This document shows positions 42,442 to 52,014 of a DNA stretch of 64,000 nt, one piece after another. The stretch is taken from contig NZ_FVZL01000003.1 in the NCBI RefSeq assembly GCF_900168295.1, forward strand, positions 124,001 through 188,000, read 5' to 3'. The position numbers and the translations under genes are program-made. The notes under the pieces were generated by a model, which saw only the letters and a list, made by a program, of their open reading frames with translations, made no database searches and was not told the origin of the DNA. Each line of letters starts with the position of its first letter. The first letter of the stretch is position 1. This DNA comes from Arthrobacter sp. P2b. Lineage in GTDB: Bacteria; Actinomycetota; Actinomycetes; Actinomycetales; Micrococcaceae.

Positions 42442-43440
42442 ATGAGGCTCCGGCGCAGCAACGCCTCGGGCCGCGGATACCGCAGGGTGCCCGCCGGCAA
42501 GGGCTTCAGCTACCGGGACCTCGACGGCTCCACCCTGCCCCCGGGGCCCGTCAGGGACCGGCTGGAGAGTATTGGTATTCCGCCGGCCTGGACGGACGTG
42601 TGGATCGCCCCGTTCGAGAACGGGCACATCCAGGCGACGGGGGTGGATGCGGTGGGCCGGCGCCAGTACATCTACCACCCCGAATGGCGGGAGCGGAAGG
42701 ACCGGCTCAAGTTTGACCGTTCCCTGCAGCTTGCCGAGTCCTTGCCTTCCGCCCGTCGCCGGGTGACGATGGACCTGCGCAGCGAAGGGTTCACCAGGGA
42801 GCGCGTCCTCGCCGGGGCGTTCCGGATGCTGGACAGCGGTTCCCTGCGGGTAGGCTCCGAGCGCTATACCAACGAGAACGGCAGCCGCGGACTGGCCACC
42901 CTGCTGTGCGCCCACGTCCAGGTCCGCAAGGACCGCATCCACCTGCGGTTCCCGGCCAAGAGCGGGAAGGACTGGGAATCGGAGATACGCGACGCCGACC
43001 TCGCTGCCCTGCTGCGCCTGCTCAAACGGCGGGGCCCCAACGCCAGGCTCCTTGCGTACAAGGAGGGCGGCCGATGGCGCCCGGTCACCAGCGCCGACAT
43101 CAACGCCTATGTGAAGGAACGGACTGGCTCCGACTTCACGGCGAAGGACTTCCGCACCCTGCGCGGCACCATCGCGGCTGCCGAAAGCCTGGCCCGGACC
43201 GGTCCCCAGAGGACTGCCGCCAAACGGAAGAGGGCCATCAGCCGGGCAATGCACGACGCCGCCGATACCCTGGGAAACACACCCTCCATCGCCCGGAAAA
43301 GCTATGTGGACCCCCGCGTGCTGGACCACTACCACGCCGGCGAGACCATCGACCCAAAGCGTCTTCAATCGGCGGAGGCGGAGCTTCGTGCGCTGCTCTA
43401 CCGCGAAGGCAACGTGGTGCCGCTGGCCAAGAGCGGCTGA
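42442..43440 (+). CDS. Type IB DNA topoisomerase
   Basis: The 332-residue enzyme belongs to the poxvirus-like bacterial topoisomerase IB family, which relaxes DNA through a 3'-phosphotyrosine link. It has the N-terminal FSYRDLDGSTL, GRRQYIYHPEWRERKDRLKFDR, LRVGSERYTNENGSRGLATLL, the RFPAKSGK catalytic loop, KDFRTLRGTI and the active tyrosine Tyr288 in KSYVDPRVL. It stands alone; the usual essential topoisomerases would be elsewhere. ATG 42442 begins directly before the conserved RGYRRVPAGKGFSY. Confidence 0.9.
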   Translation: MRLRRSNASGRGYRRVPAGKGFSYRDLDGSTLPPGPVRDRLESIGIPPAWTDVWIAPFENGHIQATGVDAVGRRQYIYHPEWRERKDRLKFDRSLQLAESLPSARRRVTMDLRSEGFTRERVLAGAFRMLDSGSLRVGSERYTNENGSRGLATLLCAHVQVRKDRIHLRFPAKSGKDWESEIRDADLAALLRLLKRRGPNARLLAYKEGGRWRPVTSADINAYVKERTGSDFTAKDFRTLRGTIAAAESLARTGPQRTAAKRKRAISRAMHDAADTLGNTPSIARKSYVDPRVLDHYHAGETIDPKRLQSAEAELRALLYREGNVVPLAKSG

Positions 43441-43522
43441 GGCCTAGAATAAGGGATTGTGCGCTACCCGACTCGGCGCATCCCGATGCATCATGAAAAT
43501 GGTCAGTTCAGAAGGGCTCCCG

Positions 43523-44953
43523 GTGTCCAACCCCAGCGAAACAGCTTCCAACCGCCCGCTCCGCGTCGCCATTGTGGGCGCAGGACCGGCGGGGGTCTAC
43601 GCTGCGGATATCCTCACCAAGTCCCGCGGCGTGAAGGACGGCGACTTCGAGGTCAGCATCGATCTGTTCGAGGCATACCCCGCACCCTACGGCCTGATCC
43701 GCTACGGCGTTGCCCCGGACCACCCCCGCATCAAGGGCATCGTCAACGCCCTGCACAAGGTCCTGGACCGCGGCGATATCCGGTTCCTGGGCAATGTGAC
43801 GTACGGCCGGGACCTCACCCTGCACGATTTCCGGTCCTTTTACGATGCCGTGATTTTCTCCACGGGTGCGGTCAAGGATGCGGACCTGGCCATTCCCGGT
43901 ATTGAGCTGGCGGGTTCCTTTGGCGGCGCCGACTTTGTGTCCTGGTACGACGGGCACCCCGACGTTGCCCGCGAATGGCCGCTGGAGGCCAGGGAGATCG
44001 CGGTGATCGGCAACGGCAACGTGGCCCTGGACGTGGCCCGCATGCTGGTGAAGCACCCGGAGGAACTCCTCAGCACCGAGATCCCGGACAACGTCTACCA
44101 GGGCCTGAAGTCCTCGCCCGTCACGGACGTGCATGTGTTTGGCCGCCGCGGCCCGGCCCAGGTGAAGTTCACGCCGCTGGAGCTGCGGGAGCTCAGCCAC
44201 ATGAATGATGTGGACATCGTGCTGTATCCGGAGGATTTCGAGTTCGACGACGCCTCGGATGAAGCCATCCGCACCAACAACCAGATCAAGACCATGGTGA
44301 ACACCCTGACCAACTGGCTGGTGGAGGAGCACGCAGAATCCGAGAACCCTTCATCGCGGCGCCTGCACCTGCACTTCCTGCACAGCCCCGTGGAAGTGCT
44401 CGACGACGGCGCGGGCAAGGTGGGCGGCATCAAGTTTGAGCGCATGCAGCTTGACGGCACCGGCAACGCCAAAGGCACCGGGGAGTACATCGAGTACCCG
44501 GTCCAGGCGGTGTACCGTGCCATCGGCTACCACGGCTCGGCCCTGGATGAACTGGAGTACGACGCCAAGCGCGGGGTCATCCCCAACGAGGGCGGCCGGG
44601 TCCTGGACGCCGAGGGCAACCCGGTTCCGGGCATCTATGCCACCGGCTGGATCAAGCGTGGACCTGTCGGCCTGATCGGCCACACCAAGGGCGACGCGCT
44701 GGAAACCATCGGCTTTCTCCTCGAAGACCGGCTCACGCTGCCCCCGGCCCAAAACCCGGATCCGCAGGCCATCATCGACCTGCTGGAAGAGCGCGGCATT
44801 GAATACACCACCTGGGAAGGGTGGAACCGGCTCGACGCCCATGAGGCAGGCCTCGGTGCCGCCTGGACCGGGCCCGAGGGCCTGGACCACGTGGTCCGGG
44901 AACGGATCAAGGTGGTTCCCCGCGAGGACATGATCCGGATTTCCCGCGGCTAA
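43523..44953 (+). CDS. FprA-type FAD-dependent ferredoxin-NADP reductase, copy 2
   Basis: The 476-residue protein shares almost every block with the reductase at 26796: VAIVGAGPAGVYAADILTK, PYGLIRYGVAPDHPRIKG, AVIGNGNVALDVARML, VFGRRGPAQVKFTPLELRELSH and GWIKRGPVGLIGHTKGDALET. GTG 43523 is chosen for AGAAGGG six bases upstream and because the paralogue also starts at GTG. A 95-base stretch (43682-43776) is identical to 26958-27052 even at third codon positions. Its electron partner may differ from copy 1. Confidence 0.9.
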   Translation: MSNPSETASNRPLRVAIVGAGPAGVYAADILTKSRGVKDGDFEVSIDLFEAYPAPYGLIRYGVAPDHPRIKGIVNALHKVLDRGDIRFLGNVTYGRDLTLHDFRSFYDAVIFSTGAVKDADLAIPGIELAGSFGGADFVSWYDGHPDVAREWPLEAREIAVIGNGNVALDVARMLVKHPEELLSTEIPDNVYQGLKSSPVTDVHVFGRRGPAQVKFTPLELRELSHMNDVDIVLYPEDFEFDDASDEAIRTNNQIKTMVNTLTNWLVEEHAESENPSSRRLHLHFLHSPVEVLDDGAGKVGGIKFERMQLDGTGNAKGTGEYIEYPVQAVYRAIGYHGSALDELEYDAKRGVIPNEGGRVLDAEGNPVPGIYATGWIKRGPVGLIGHTKGDALETIGFLLEDRLTLPPAQNPDPQAIIDLLEERGIEYTTWEGWNRLDAHEAGLGAAWTGPEGLDHVVRERIKVVPREDMIRISRG

Positions 44954-45059
44954 GGGTTTTTCAGCGGACACGGGCGATACGGGCCGGTGCAGGGTTAGAA
45001 TGGCGGCCACCCCTTGGCCGGCATGGTGATGCCGTGCCTACAGGCAGCACAGGAGTTCA

Positions 45060-46400
45060 ATGAGGAACCTGATCCAGCCGGAACCGCTGCAGACCAGCGC
45101 CCTGGCCGCCCATGAACAGCTCGACGGCGGCGCCCTTCCGGATGCCCCCAGCGGCCTGCGCAACCTGATCCGCGAGTCCTGGCAGCGTTCAGTCAGCTTC
45201 AAGGCCGATCCGGACAACCCTGCCGCACCGCTGGCGCTGGACCGGGATGAGCTGGAGGACTACCGCAGCCAGCACCCCCTGGCCGCCATCATGCCCGTGA
45301 TCAACAAACTCCTGGTCCAGCCCAGCCACGACAGCGGACTGCTGGTGGCAGTCGGCGACGAAGTGGGCCGTTTGCTCTGGGTGGAGGGCGACCCCGCATT
45401 GCAGCGCCGGGCCGAGGGAATGATGTTCGTCCCCGGCGCCGACTGGTCCGAGGCCACGGTGGGCACCAGTGCTCCGGGAACGGCCCTTGCCCTGGGCCGC
45501 GGCATCCAGATCGCCGGTGCCGAGCACTACCAGCGCGCCGTGCATGCGTGGAGCTGCACCGCCGTACCCTTCCACGACCCCGATTCCGGTGCGGTCCTGG
45601 GCGTCGTAGACATCACCGGCACCGCCACGGCGGTGGCCCCCCACACCCTGTCCCTCGTGGAGGCAACCGTGGCGGCAGCCCAGGCGCAGCTGCGTGTCGA
45701 GCGTCTCCAGCTGGCCGCAGGGCTCGCCGGCAGGCCGGTACGACGGCGGGCCGCGTCTTCCGCTGCCCGCGCACCTGGCGCGGGCGCCAAGGAAGGCAGC
45801 CTCTACCGGAACAGCCTGCAGCTGCTGGGCCGCGACCAGGCCCTGCTCAGCCTCGAAGGCAAAACCGTTGCACTGTCCGCCCGGCACAGCGAAATCCTTG
45901 CGCTGCTCAGCACCCACCCCGACGGGCTCAGTGCCGAAGAACTGACCGTCCTGCTGTACCCCGGGGAAGGCTCCGCCATCACGCTCCGGGCGGAGATGGT
46001 GCGCTTGCGCAAAGTCCTCCAGCAACTCAATCCGGATGCCGTCCCGGGATCGCGGCCCTACCGCCTGCCCGTGGACGTGGTGCCGGACAGCGGCCAGGTG
46101 CTGAGCTGCCTGCAGCGCGGCGCGCACCGCATCGCCCTGGAAATCTACCGCGGCGCCGTCCTGCCGCGGTCCGAGGCGCCCGGCATCGTGGAGCTGCGGG
46201 ACAGGGTCTCGTCGCTGCTGCGCGAGGCAGTCCTGACCGACGGCAGCGCCGAGTCGCTCCTCAGGTACGCCGAGCTGCCCGAGGCAAGGGACGACGTCGG
46301 GGTCCGCCGTGCCGCCCTCCGCCTCCTTCCTGCGCGCTCACCCAAGCGGGCCGCCGTCGTCGCTGACCTGGAACGGCTGGAAGCCGAACTCCGCGCCTAA
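45060..46400 (+). CDS. GAF-domain transcriptional regulator (AcoR-like N-terminus, no sigma-54 domain)
   Basis: The 446-residue protein starts like acetoin/aldehyde regulators: [25 protein letters not shown], a GAF domain ([20 protein letters not shown] through [40 protein letters not shown]) and then, in place of the AAA+ sigma-54 module, a winged-helix-like region ([50 protein letters not shown]). It precedes the aldehyde dehydrogenase gene and probably activates it. AGGAG lies nine bases before the ATG. Confidence 0.85.
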   Translation: MRNLIQPEPLQTSALAAHEQLDGGALPDAPSGLRNLIRESWQRSVSFKADPDNPAAPLALDRDELEDYRSQHPLAAIMPVINKLLVQPSHDSGLLVAVGDEVGRLLWVEGDPALQRRAEGMMFVPGADWSEATVGTSAPGTALALGRGIQIAGAEHYQRAVHAWSCTAVPFHDPDSGAVLGVVDITGTATAVAPHTLSLVEATVAAAQAQLRVERLQLAAGLAGRPVRRRAASSAARAPGAGAKEGSLYRNSLQLLGRDQALLSLEGKTVALSARHSEILALLSTHPDGLSAEELTVLLYPGEGSAITLRAEMVRLRKVLQQLNPDAVPGSRPYRLPVDVVPDSGQVLSCLQRGAHRIALEIYRGAVLPRSEAPGIVELRDRVSSLLREAVLTDGSAESLLRYAELPEARDDVGVRRAALRLLPARSPKRAAVVADLERLEAELRA

Positions 46401-46475
46401 TCCCCACCCGCTCCCTAACCTCACAAGCTCGGCCAGGGAACCCGGCGGGCGTGGCCCCTGTGCTCAACCAACTGG

Positions 46476-46501
46476 GCAACGTTGCAACCTCGCTGCAACC
46501 T
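46476..46501. promoter_or_regulatory. Candidate operator upstream of the aldehyde dehydrogenase gene
   Basis: GCAAC-GTTGC (46476-46485) is a perfect palindrome, and TGCAACCT is directly repeated at 46483-46490 and 46494-46501, 60-85 bases before the ATG. The array suits a dimeric activator such as the GAF regulator. Confidence 0.4.
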
Positions 46502-46561
46502 GTCCGCTCCTACGCTTGCTCCAACGGCGAAAGCCTGGACTGCACAGCAAAGGAGCTAGCC

Positions 46562-48088
46562 ATGACTGTTTACGCACAGCCCGGAACCGAGGGCTCGAAG
46601 GTCACCTTCAAGGACCGCTACGAGAACTGGATCGGCGGCGAGTGGGTGGCCCCCGTGAAGGGCCAGTACTTCGAAAACATCACCCCCGTCACGGGCAAGG
46701 CCTTCTGCGAGGTGGCCCGCGGCACGGCAGAGGACATCGACCTGGCCCTGGACGCAGCCCACAAGGCGGCGCCGTCCTGGGGCAAGACGTCCGTCGCTGA
46801 ACGTGCCGCCATCCTGAACAAGATCGCCGACCGCATCGACGAGAACCTGGAGATGCTCGCCGTCGCCGAAACCTGGGACAACGGCAAGCCTGTCCGCGAA
46901 ACCCTCAACGCGGACCTCCCGCTCGCCGCGGACCACTTCCGCTACTTCGCCTCCGCCGTCCGCGCCCAGGAAGGCCGGCTCTCCCAGCTCGACGATGACA
47001 CCACCGCCTACCACTTCCACGAGCCGCTCGGCGTCGTGGGCCAGATCATCCCCTGGAACTTCCCCATCCTGATGGCCGTCTGGAAGCTCGCACCGGCGCT
47101 CGCCGCCGGCAACGCCGTGGTCCTCAAGCCGGCCGAGCAGACGCCGACGTCCATCCTGGTGCTCATCGAGCTCATCGGCGACCTCCTCCCGGCCGGCGTC
47201 CTCAACATTGTCAACGGGTTCGGCGTCGAGGCCGGCAAGCCCTTGGCGTCCAGCCCCCGCATCCGGAAGATCGCCTTCACCGGCGAGACCACCACCGGAC
47301 GCCTGATCAGCCAGTACGCCAGCCAGAACCTCATCCCCGTCACCCTGGAACTGGGCGGCAAGAGCCCCAACATCTTCTTCAACGATGTCGCAGCAGACAC
47401 CTCTGACGCGTTCTACGACAAAGCGCAGGAGGGCTTCGCGCTGTTCGCCTTCAACCAGGGCGAGGTCTGCACCTGCCCGTCCCGCGCCCTGGTGCAGGAA
47501 GACATCTACGACTCCTTCATGGCCGACGCCGTGGCCCGCGTAGCGAAAATGGTCCAGGGAAACCCGCTGGACACGGAAACCCAAGTGGGCGCCCAGGCCT
47601 CCAACGACCAGCTCGAGAAGATCCTGTCCTACATCGACATCGGAAAGCAGGAGGGCGCCAAGGTCCTCATCGGCGGCGGACGGGCAGAGCTGCCTGGCGA
47701 CCTGGCCGGTGGCTACTACGTCCAGCCCACCGTTTTCGAGGGGCACAACAAGATGCGGATCTTCCAGGAGGAGATCTTCGGCCCGGTGGTGTCGGTGACA
47801 AAGTTCAGCGACTACAACGACGCCATGGGCATCGCCAACGACACCCTGTACGGCCTGGGCGCCGGCGTCTGGTCCCGCAACGGCAACATTGCGTACCGTG
47901 CCGGGCGCGAAATCCAGGCCGGCCGCGTCTGGGTCAACAACTACCACGCCTACCCGGCGGGTGCCGCGTTCGGCGGCTACAAGTCCTCAGGCATCGGACG
48001 GGAAAACCACTCGATGATGCTGGACCACTACCAGCAGACCAAGAACCTCCTGGTCAGCTACAACGAAAACAAGCTGGGCTTCTTCTAA
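46562..48088 (+). CDS. Aldehyde dehydrogenase, probable acetaldehyde dehydrogenase (ExaC/Aldh type)
   Basis: The 508-residue enzyme oxidises an aldehyde to the acid with NAD. It has [72 protein letters not shown] and the catalytic cysteine in [15 protein letters not shown], a signature of the acetaldehyde dehydrogenase II/ExaC group. The alcohol dehydrogenase downstream would make the aldehyde. AAAGGAG precedes ATG 46562; an upstream in-frame start at 46451 would run through the operator and is rejected. Confidence 0.9.
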   Translation: MTVYAQPGTEGSKVTFKDRYENWIGGEWVAPVKGQYFENITPVTGKAFCEVARGTAEDIDLALDAAHKAAPSWGKTSVAERAAILNKIADRIDENLEMLAVAETWDNGKPVRETLNADLPLAADHFRYFASAVRAQEGRLSQLDDDTTAYHFHEPLGVVGQIIPWNFPILMAVWKLAPALAAGNAVVLKPAEQTPTSILVLIELIGDLLPAGVLNIVNGFGVEAGKPLASSPRIRKIAFTGETTTGRLISQYASQNLIPVTLELGGKSPNIFFNDVAADTSDAFYDKAQEGFALFAFNQGEVCTCPSRALVQEDIYDSFMADAVARVAKMVQGNPLDTETQVGAQASNDQLEKILSYIDIGKQEGAKVLIGGGRAELPGDLAGGYYVQPTVFEGHNKMRIFQEEIFGPVVSVTKFSDYNDAMGIANDTLYGLGAGVWSRNGNIAYRAGREIQAGRVWVNNYHAYPAGAAFGGYKSSGIGRENHSMMLDHYQQTKNLLVSYNENKLGFF

Positions 48089-48131
48089 GCCTTCGCACAC
48101 CATCGCTACAACGACGCAGGGATTTTCGCCA

Positions 48132-49154
48132 ATGACGACGACAATGCAAGCAGCAGTAGTAAACAGGTTCGGCACGGAGCTCCAGGTCCAGGACCTCCCC
48201 ATCCCAACCCCCGGCCCGGGGGAAGCCCTGGTCAAGGTGTTCACCACCGGCGTTTGCCACACCGACCTCCATGCCGCCGAGGGCGACTGGCCGGTCAAAC
48301 CCTCACCGCCTTTTGTTCCCGGCCACGAGGGCGTGGGCGAAGTGGTGGTACTGGGCGAGGGCGTCACCGACCTCGCGGTGGGCGATCTGGTGGGCAACGC
48401 CTGGCTCTGGTCCGCCTGCGGCGACTGCCAGTACTGCCGCACCGGCTGGGAAACCCTGTGCGAGGTCCAGAAAAACGGCGGCTACAGCGTGGACGGGTCC
48501 TTCGGCGAGTACATGCTCGTCGATACCCGCTTCGCCGCCCGCATTCCGGCGGGATCCGACCCCGTCGAGGTGGCGCCGGTGCTCTGTGCCGGCGTCACCG
48601 TCTACAAGGGCCTGAAGATGACCGAAGCCAAACCGGGCCAGTGGGTCACCATCTCGGGTATCGGCGGGCTGGGGCACATTGCCGTGCAGTACGCCGTGGC
48701 CATGGGGCTGAGGGTCGCGGCCGTGGACATTGCCGACGACAAGCTCGCCCTGGCCAAGGCGCACGGTGCGGAACTGACCGTCAACGCCCTGCACGAAGAC
48801 CCTGTGGAAGTGATCCAGCGTGAAACCGGAGGTTGCCATGGAGTCCTGGTCACCGCAGTGCACCCGTCAGCTTTTGGACAGGCGATCGGCATGGCCCGCC
48901 GTGGCGGGACGATTGTGTTCAATGGGCTGCCGCCGGGCGACTTTCCGGCGCCGATCTTCGAGATTGTGCTCAAGGGCCTGACCGTCCGCGGCTCGATCGT
49001 GGGCACGCGCCAGGACCTGGAGGAGGCGCTGGACTTCTACGCCCAGGGAAAAATCCACCCGACGGTATCCGTGCGGGAGCTTTCGGAGGTCAACGCCGTG
49101 TTCGACGAGATGAAGCACGCCAAGATCGACGGCCGCGTGGTCCTGAGGTTCTGA
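48132..49154 (+). CDS. adhP: Zinc-dependent alcohol dehydrogenase (AdhP type)
   Basis: The 340-residue medium-chain dehydrogenase has catalytic zinc ligands (GVCHTDLHAAEGDW, GHEGVGEVV), the structural zinc cysteines CGDCQYCRTGWETLC, and the NAD motif GIGGLGHIAVQYA. The pattern equals bacterial propanol-preferring AdhP enzymes. With the preceding aldehyde dehydrogenase it turns ethanol or propanol into the acid. Its stop overlaps the next start (TGATG), so translation is coupled. Confidence 0.92.
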   Translation: MTTTMQAAVVNRFGTELQVQDLPIPTPGPGEALVKVFTTGVCHTDLHAAEGDWPVKPSPPFVPGHEGVGEVVVLGEGVTDLAVGDLVGNAWLWSACGDCQYCRTGWETLCEVQKNGGYSVDGSFGEYMLVDTRFAARIPAGSDPVEVAPVLCAGVTVYKGLKMTEAKPGQWVTISGIGGLGHIAVQYAVAMGLRVAAVDIADDKLALAKAHGAELTVNALHEDPVEVIQRETGGCHGVLVTAVHPSAFGQAIGMARRGGTIVFNGLPPGDFPAPIFEIVLKGLTVRGSIVGTRQDLEEALDFYAQGKIHPTVSVRELSEVNAVFDEMKHAKIDGRVVLRF

Positions 49155-49561
49155 TGGCCCTGGACAGCCTCGATGCTGCAGTGACGCTGCCCGGGGAGGA
49201 CTTTTCCCGGGTGGCGCTCACGCCGCCGGCCGTGGAGTTGCTGCGCTCGCTGTGGGTCCGGCACGGGCCGCTGATGTTCCACCAGTCCGGCGGCTGCTGC
49301 GACGGATCCTCGCCCATGTGCTATCCGGTGGGGGACTTCCTGACCGGTGATTCCGACGTCCTCCTGGGGTTGTTCGATCTCTCGGATGGGCCGGAACCGC
49401 AACCGCTGGAATTCTGGATGTCCCGGGAGCAGTTCAACTATTGGAGCCACACCCACCTGACCGTTGACGTGGTTCCCGGGCGGGGGAGCGGCTTTTCGGT
49501 GGAAGCGCCGGAGGGCAAGCGCTTCCTGATCCGGTCCACCCTGATGGACTGGCCGGCCTAG
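49154..49561 (+). CDS. DUF779 family protein
   Basis: The 135-residue protein contains the cysteine-rich GPLMFHQSGGCCDGSSPMCYPVGDF and a beta-rich remainder (FWMSREQFNYWSHTHLTVDVVPGRGSGFSVEAPEGKRFLIRS) characteristic of DUF779. The ATG shares a base with the adhP stop. Genes of this family recur next to aldehyde dehydrogenases, so an accessory or metal-binding role in the aldehyde/alcohol pathway is likely, but none is proven as far as I know. Confidence 0.88.
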   Translation: MALDSLDAAVTLPGEDFSRVALTPPAVELLRSLWVRHGPLMFHQSGGCCDGSSPMCYPVGDFLTGDSDVLLGLFDLSDGPEPQPLEFWMSREQFNYWSHTHLTVDVVPGRGSGFSVEAPEGKRFLIRSTLMDWPA

Positions 49562-49580
49562 CCCGTTCGGATAAGTCGCC

Positions 49581-49610
49581 CTTGGGGCCCTCCATCCGGA
49601 GGGCCTCAAG
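49581..49610 (+). terminator. Stem-loop after the alcohol/aldehyde operon
   Basis: GGCCCTCC (49586-49593) and GGAGGGCC (49598-49605) pair around ATCC, and flanking CTTG/CAAG extend the stem to 49581-49610. No T-run follows, so termination strength is uncertain. The rest of the 175-base gap holds the promoter region of the permease gene. Confidence 0.55.
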
Positions 49611-49736
49611 CGCTTGATGCAGAATAAAGTTTGGCAGAAGGGCCGTCTCACCATTCGGAACAATTGGGGCCGTCCAGTGGATGGACACTATCGTGGATAG
49701 GTCCGTTTCCTTCACAAATCAGGATTGTGATCCCCA

Positions 49737-51302
49737 ATGAACCTTCTCCGGACCAAATCCATCGAGCAGTCGATTGCCGACGCCGATGAACCCGGACGCA
49801 AGCTCAAGCGCTCCCTCAGCACCTGGGACCTCATGATCATGGGCGTCGCCGTCGCTGTCGGCGCCGGCATCTTTTCCGTGGGTGCCAAGGCTGCCGCCAA
49901 CTTCTCCGGCCCGGCCGTGACCCTGTCCTTCGCCATCGCCGCCATCACCTGCGCCCTGGCCATCATGTGCTACGCCGAGTTCGCCACCGCCATCCCGGTG
50001 GCCGGCTCCGCCTACGTCTTCACCTACGCCACCATGGGTGAGCTCCTTGCCTGGATCATCGGCTGGAACCTGATCCTGGAGCTCTTCACCGCCGCGGCCG
50101 TCATCGCCAAGTACTGGGGCATCTACCTCAGCAAGGTCTTCGCGCTGATGGGTGCGGACATTCCGCCGGCCGTCTCGCTGGGCGGCGTTGACCTCTACTG
50201 GGGCGCGTTCCTGATTGTCGCCGTCTTCACCGTGCTGCTGGTGCTCGGCACCAAGCTGTCCGCCCGGGTGGGAAACATCTTCACCCTGATCAAGATCGGC
50301 GTCGTCCTCTTCGTGATCGTGGTGGGCTTCACCTACGTCAAGTTCGAAAACTACGCACCGTTCATCCCTGCGGCCGAGCCCACCGGCGGCACCGGCGCCG
50401 CTGACGTCCTGAAGCAGTCCTTCTTCGGCTTCCTCACCGGCGCGGCCCCCGCCCAGTACGGCACCCTGGGCATCTTCGCAGGTGCCGCGCTGGTGTTCTT
50501 CGCCTTCATCGGCTTCGACGTGGTCGCCACCTCCGCGGAGGAAGTGAAGAACCCGCAGAAGACCCTTCCGCGCGGCATCTTCGGCGGCCTCGCCCTGGTC
50601 ACCCTGCTGTACATCCTGGTGTCGCTGGCCCTCACCGGCATGGTGTCCTACACCCAGCTGGCCGAGGCCGAGAACCCGACACTCACCACGGCCTTCGAAG
50701 CCGTCGGCGACACGTCCGCCGCGAAGATCATCGCGTTCGGTTCCCTGGTGGGCCTGACCACCGTGATCATGGTCCTGCTGATGGGCCTGTCCCGCGTGGT
50801 CCTGGCCATGAGCCGCGACGGCCTCCTGCCCCGGGCACTGTCCAAGACCAGCGAGAAGCGTTCGACGCCGGTCCGCCTCCAGATCATCTGCGGCGCCGCG
50901 GTAGCCCTCGTAGCAGGCCTGACCAACGTGGACCTGCTCGAGGAAATGATCAACATCGGCACGCTGTCCGCCTTCGTTGTGGTCAGTCTGGGCATCCTGG
51001 TGCTGCGCAAGAAGCGCCCGGACGTGAAGCCCGCCTTCCGCGTCCCGTTCGGCAAGGTCCTGCCGGTTGTGTCCGCCCTGCTGTGCCTCTACCTGATGAC
51101 CAACCTCGCCGTGGAGACCTGGATCTTCTTTGCCATCTGGCTGATCATCGGCCTGGCCATCTACTTCGCTTACGGCCAGCGCCACTCGCGCCTGAACGAG
51201 CGCTTCAGCGCTGCCAGCGCCTCGGTCAACGGCCCTGCTGCGGGTGGTTCAACCGCTGCCGCCACCGAGCGCGACGACGAGGACGAGTTCACCCGCGCCT
51301 GA
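49737..51302 (+). CDS. APC family amino acid permease (cationic amino acid transporter-like)
   Basis: The 521-residue, 12-helix transporter opens LKRSLSTWDLMIMGVAVAVGAGIFSVGAKAAANFSGPAVTLSF, the substrate-binding first helix of APC proteins, followed by CYAEFATAIPVAGSAYVFTYATMGELLAWIIGWNLILE and FFAFIGFDVVATSAEEVKNPQKTLPRGI, typical of the CAT/YfnA branch. The C-terminal 35 residues are polar and acidic. It is a single gene; substrate not determinable. Confidence 0.92.
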   Translation: MNLLRTKSIEQSIADADEPGRKLKRSLSTWDLMIMGVAVAVGAGIFSVGAKAAANFSGPAVTLSFAIAAITCALAIMCYAEFATAIPVAGSAYVFTYATMGELLAWIIGWNLILELFTAAAVIAKYWGIYLSKVFALMGADIPPAVSLGGVDLYWGAFLIVAVFTVLLVLGTKLSARVGNIFTLIKIGVVLFVIVVGFTYVKFENYAPFIPAAEPTGGTGAADVLKQSFFGFLTGAAPAQYGTLGIFAGAALVFFAFIGFDVVATSAEEVKNPQKTLPRGIFGGLALVTLLYILVSLALTGMVSYTQLAEAENPTLTTAFEAVGDTSAAKIIAFGSLVGLTTVIMVLLMGLSRVVLAMSRDGLLPRALSKTSEKRSTPVRLQIICGAAVALVAGLTNVDLLEEMINIGTLSAFVVVSLGILVLRKKRPDVKPAFRVPFGKVLPVVSALLCLYLMTNLAVETWIFFAIWLIIGLAIYFAYGQRHSRLNERFSAASASVNGPAAGGSTAAATERDDEDEFTRA

Positions 51303-51316
51303 CCGTCCCGCTGCTG

Positions 51317-51349
51317 ATGCCCGCCCGGGCCATACCGGGCGGGCATTTG
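51317..51349 (+). terminator. Terminator after the amino acid permease gene
   Basis: Arms ATGCCCGCCCGG (51317-51328) and CCGGGCGGGCAT (51335-51346) form a 12-base-pair stem with a 6-base loop, followed by TTGC. Confidence 0.75.
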
Positions 51350-51374
51350 CATGTCCGGCTCCTAGGATGGATTC

Positions 51375-51977
51375 ATGGCACGACCCACACGACCCGAACG
51401 AAAAGCCGAGCTGTTGGGCGCCATCCTGGATTACCTAATGGATAAAACGCTGGCGGAGCTGACGTTCCGCAGCCTTGCGGAGGGGCTGGGCATGAGCGCA
51501 TACGTGCTGGTGTACCACTTCGGCAGCCGCGACCAGCTGATCAATGACATTGTGGTCTCGATCGAATCCCGGCTGGACCGCATGCGAAACACCGATGTCC
51601 ACGACATTGACCGTGCCGCCTGGCGGGAGTTCCTGCTGGATTCCTGGCAGTGGACCATGGCTCAGCGGAACCGGCACCTGACGCGGCTGGAATTCGAGGC
51701 CACTGCCCAGGACATCGTCGCCGTCGAGCCGCGCGGAACGTCCCAGGAGCATTTCCGGATGCTTCACCACAAGACCCGCGACTGGCTGATGGTCCAGGGG
51801 ATCCCGGAAGCATATGCGGATACCGACGCACGGCTTTTCACCTCCACCTTCTACGGGCTGCAGTTCGACTTCGTGGTCATGAACGAACCGGAGGCGGCCA
51901 CCAAAGCCTTCGAACTGATGCTGACCGTTTTCTTCAACAACCTCGAAACCCGCCTGGCCGCCGTCCAGGACGCCTGA
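51375..51977 (+). CDS. TetR family transcriptional regulator
   Basis: The 200-residue protein has the TetR helix-turn-helix LTFRSLAEGLGMSAYVLVYHFGSRDQLINDIV in its first 60 residues and a helical ligand domain after it. TAGGAT exactly six bases before the ATG suggests leaderless expression. It may control the amino acid permease upstream, but no palindromic site is evident near either gene. Confidence 0.88.
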   Translation: MARPTRPERKAELLGAILDYLMDKTLAELTFRSLAEGLGMSAYVLVYHFGSRDQLINDIVVSIESRLDRMRNTDVHDIDRAAWREFLLDSWQWTMAQRNRHLTRLEFEATAQDIVAVEPRGTSQEHFRMLHHKTRDWLMVQGIPEAYADTDARLFTSTFYGLQFDFVVMNEPEAATKAFELMLTVFFNNLETRLAAVQDA

Positions 51978-52014
51978 CTACCAGGCAGCCCGGTCCCGCC
52001 TGCTGCCGGCAGTA

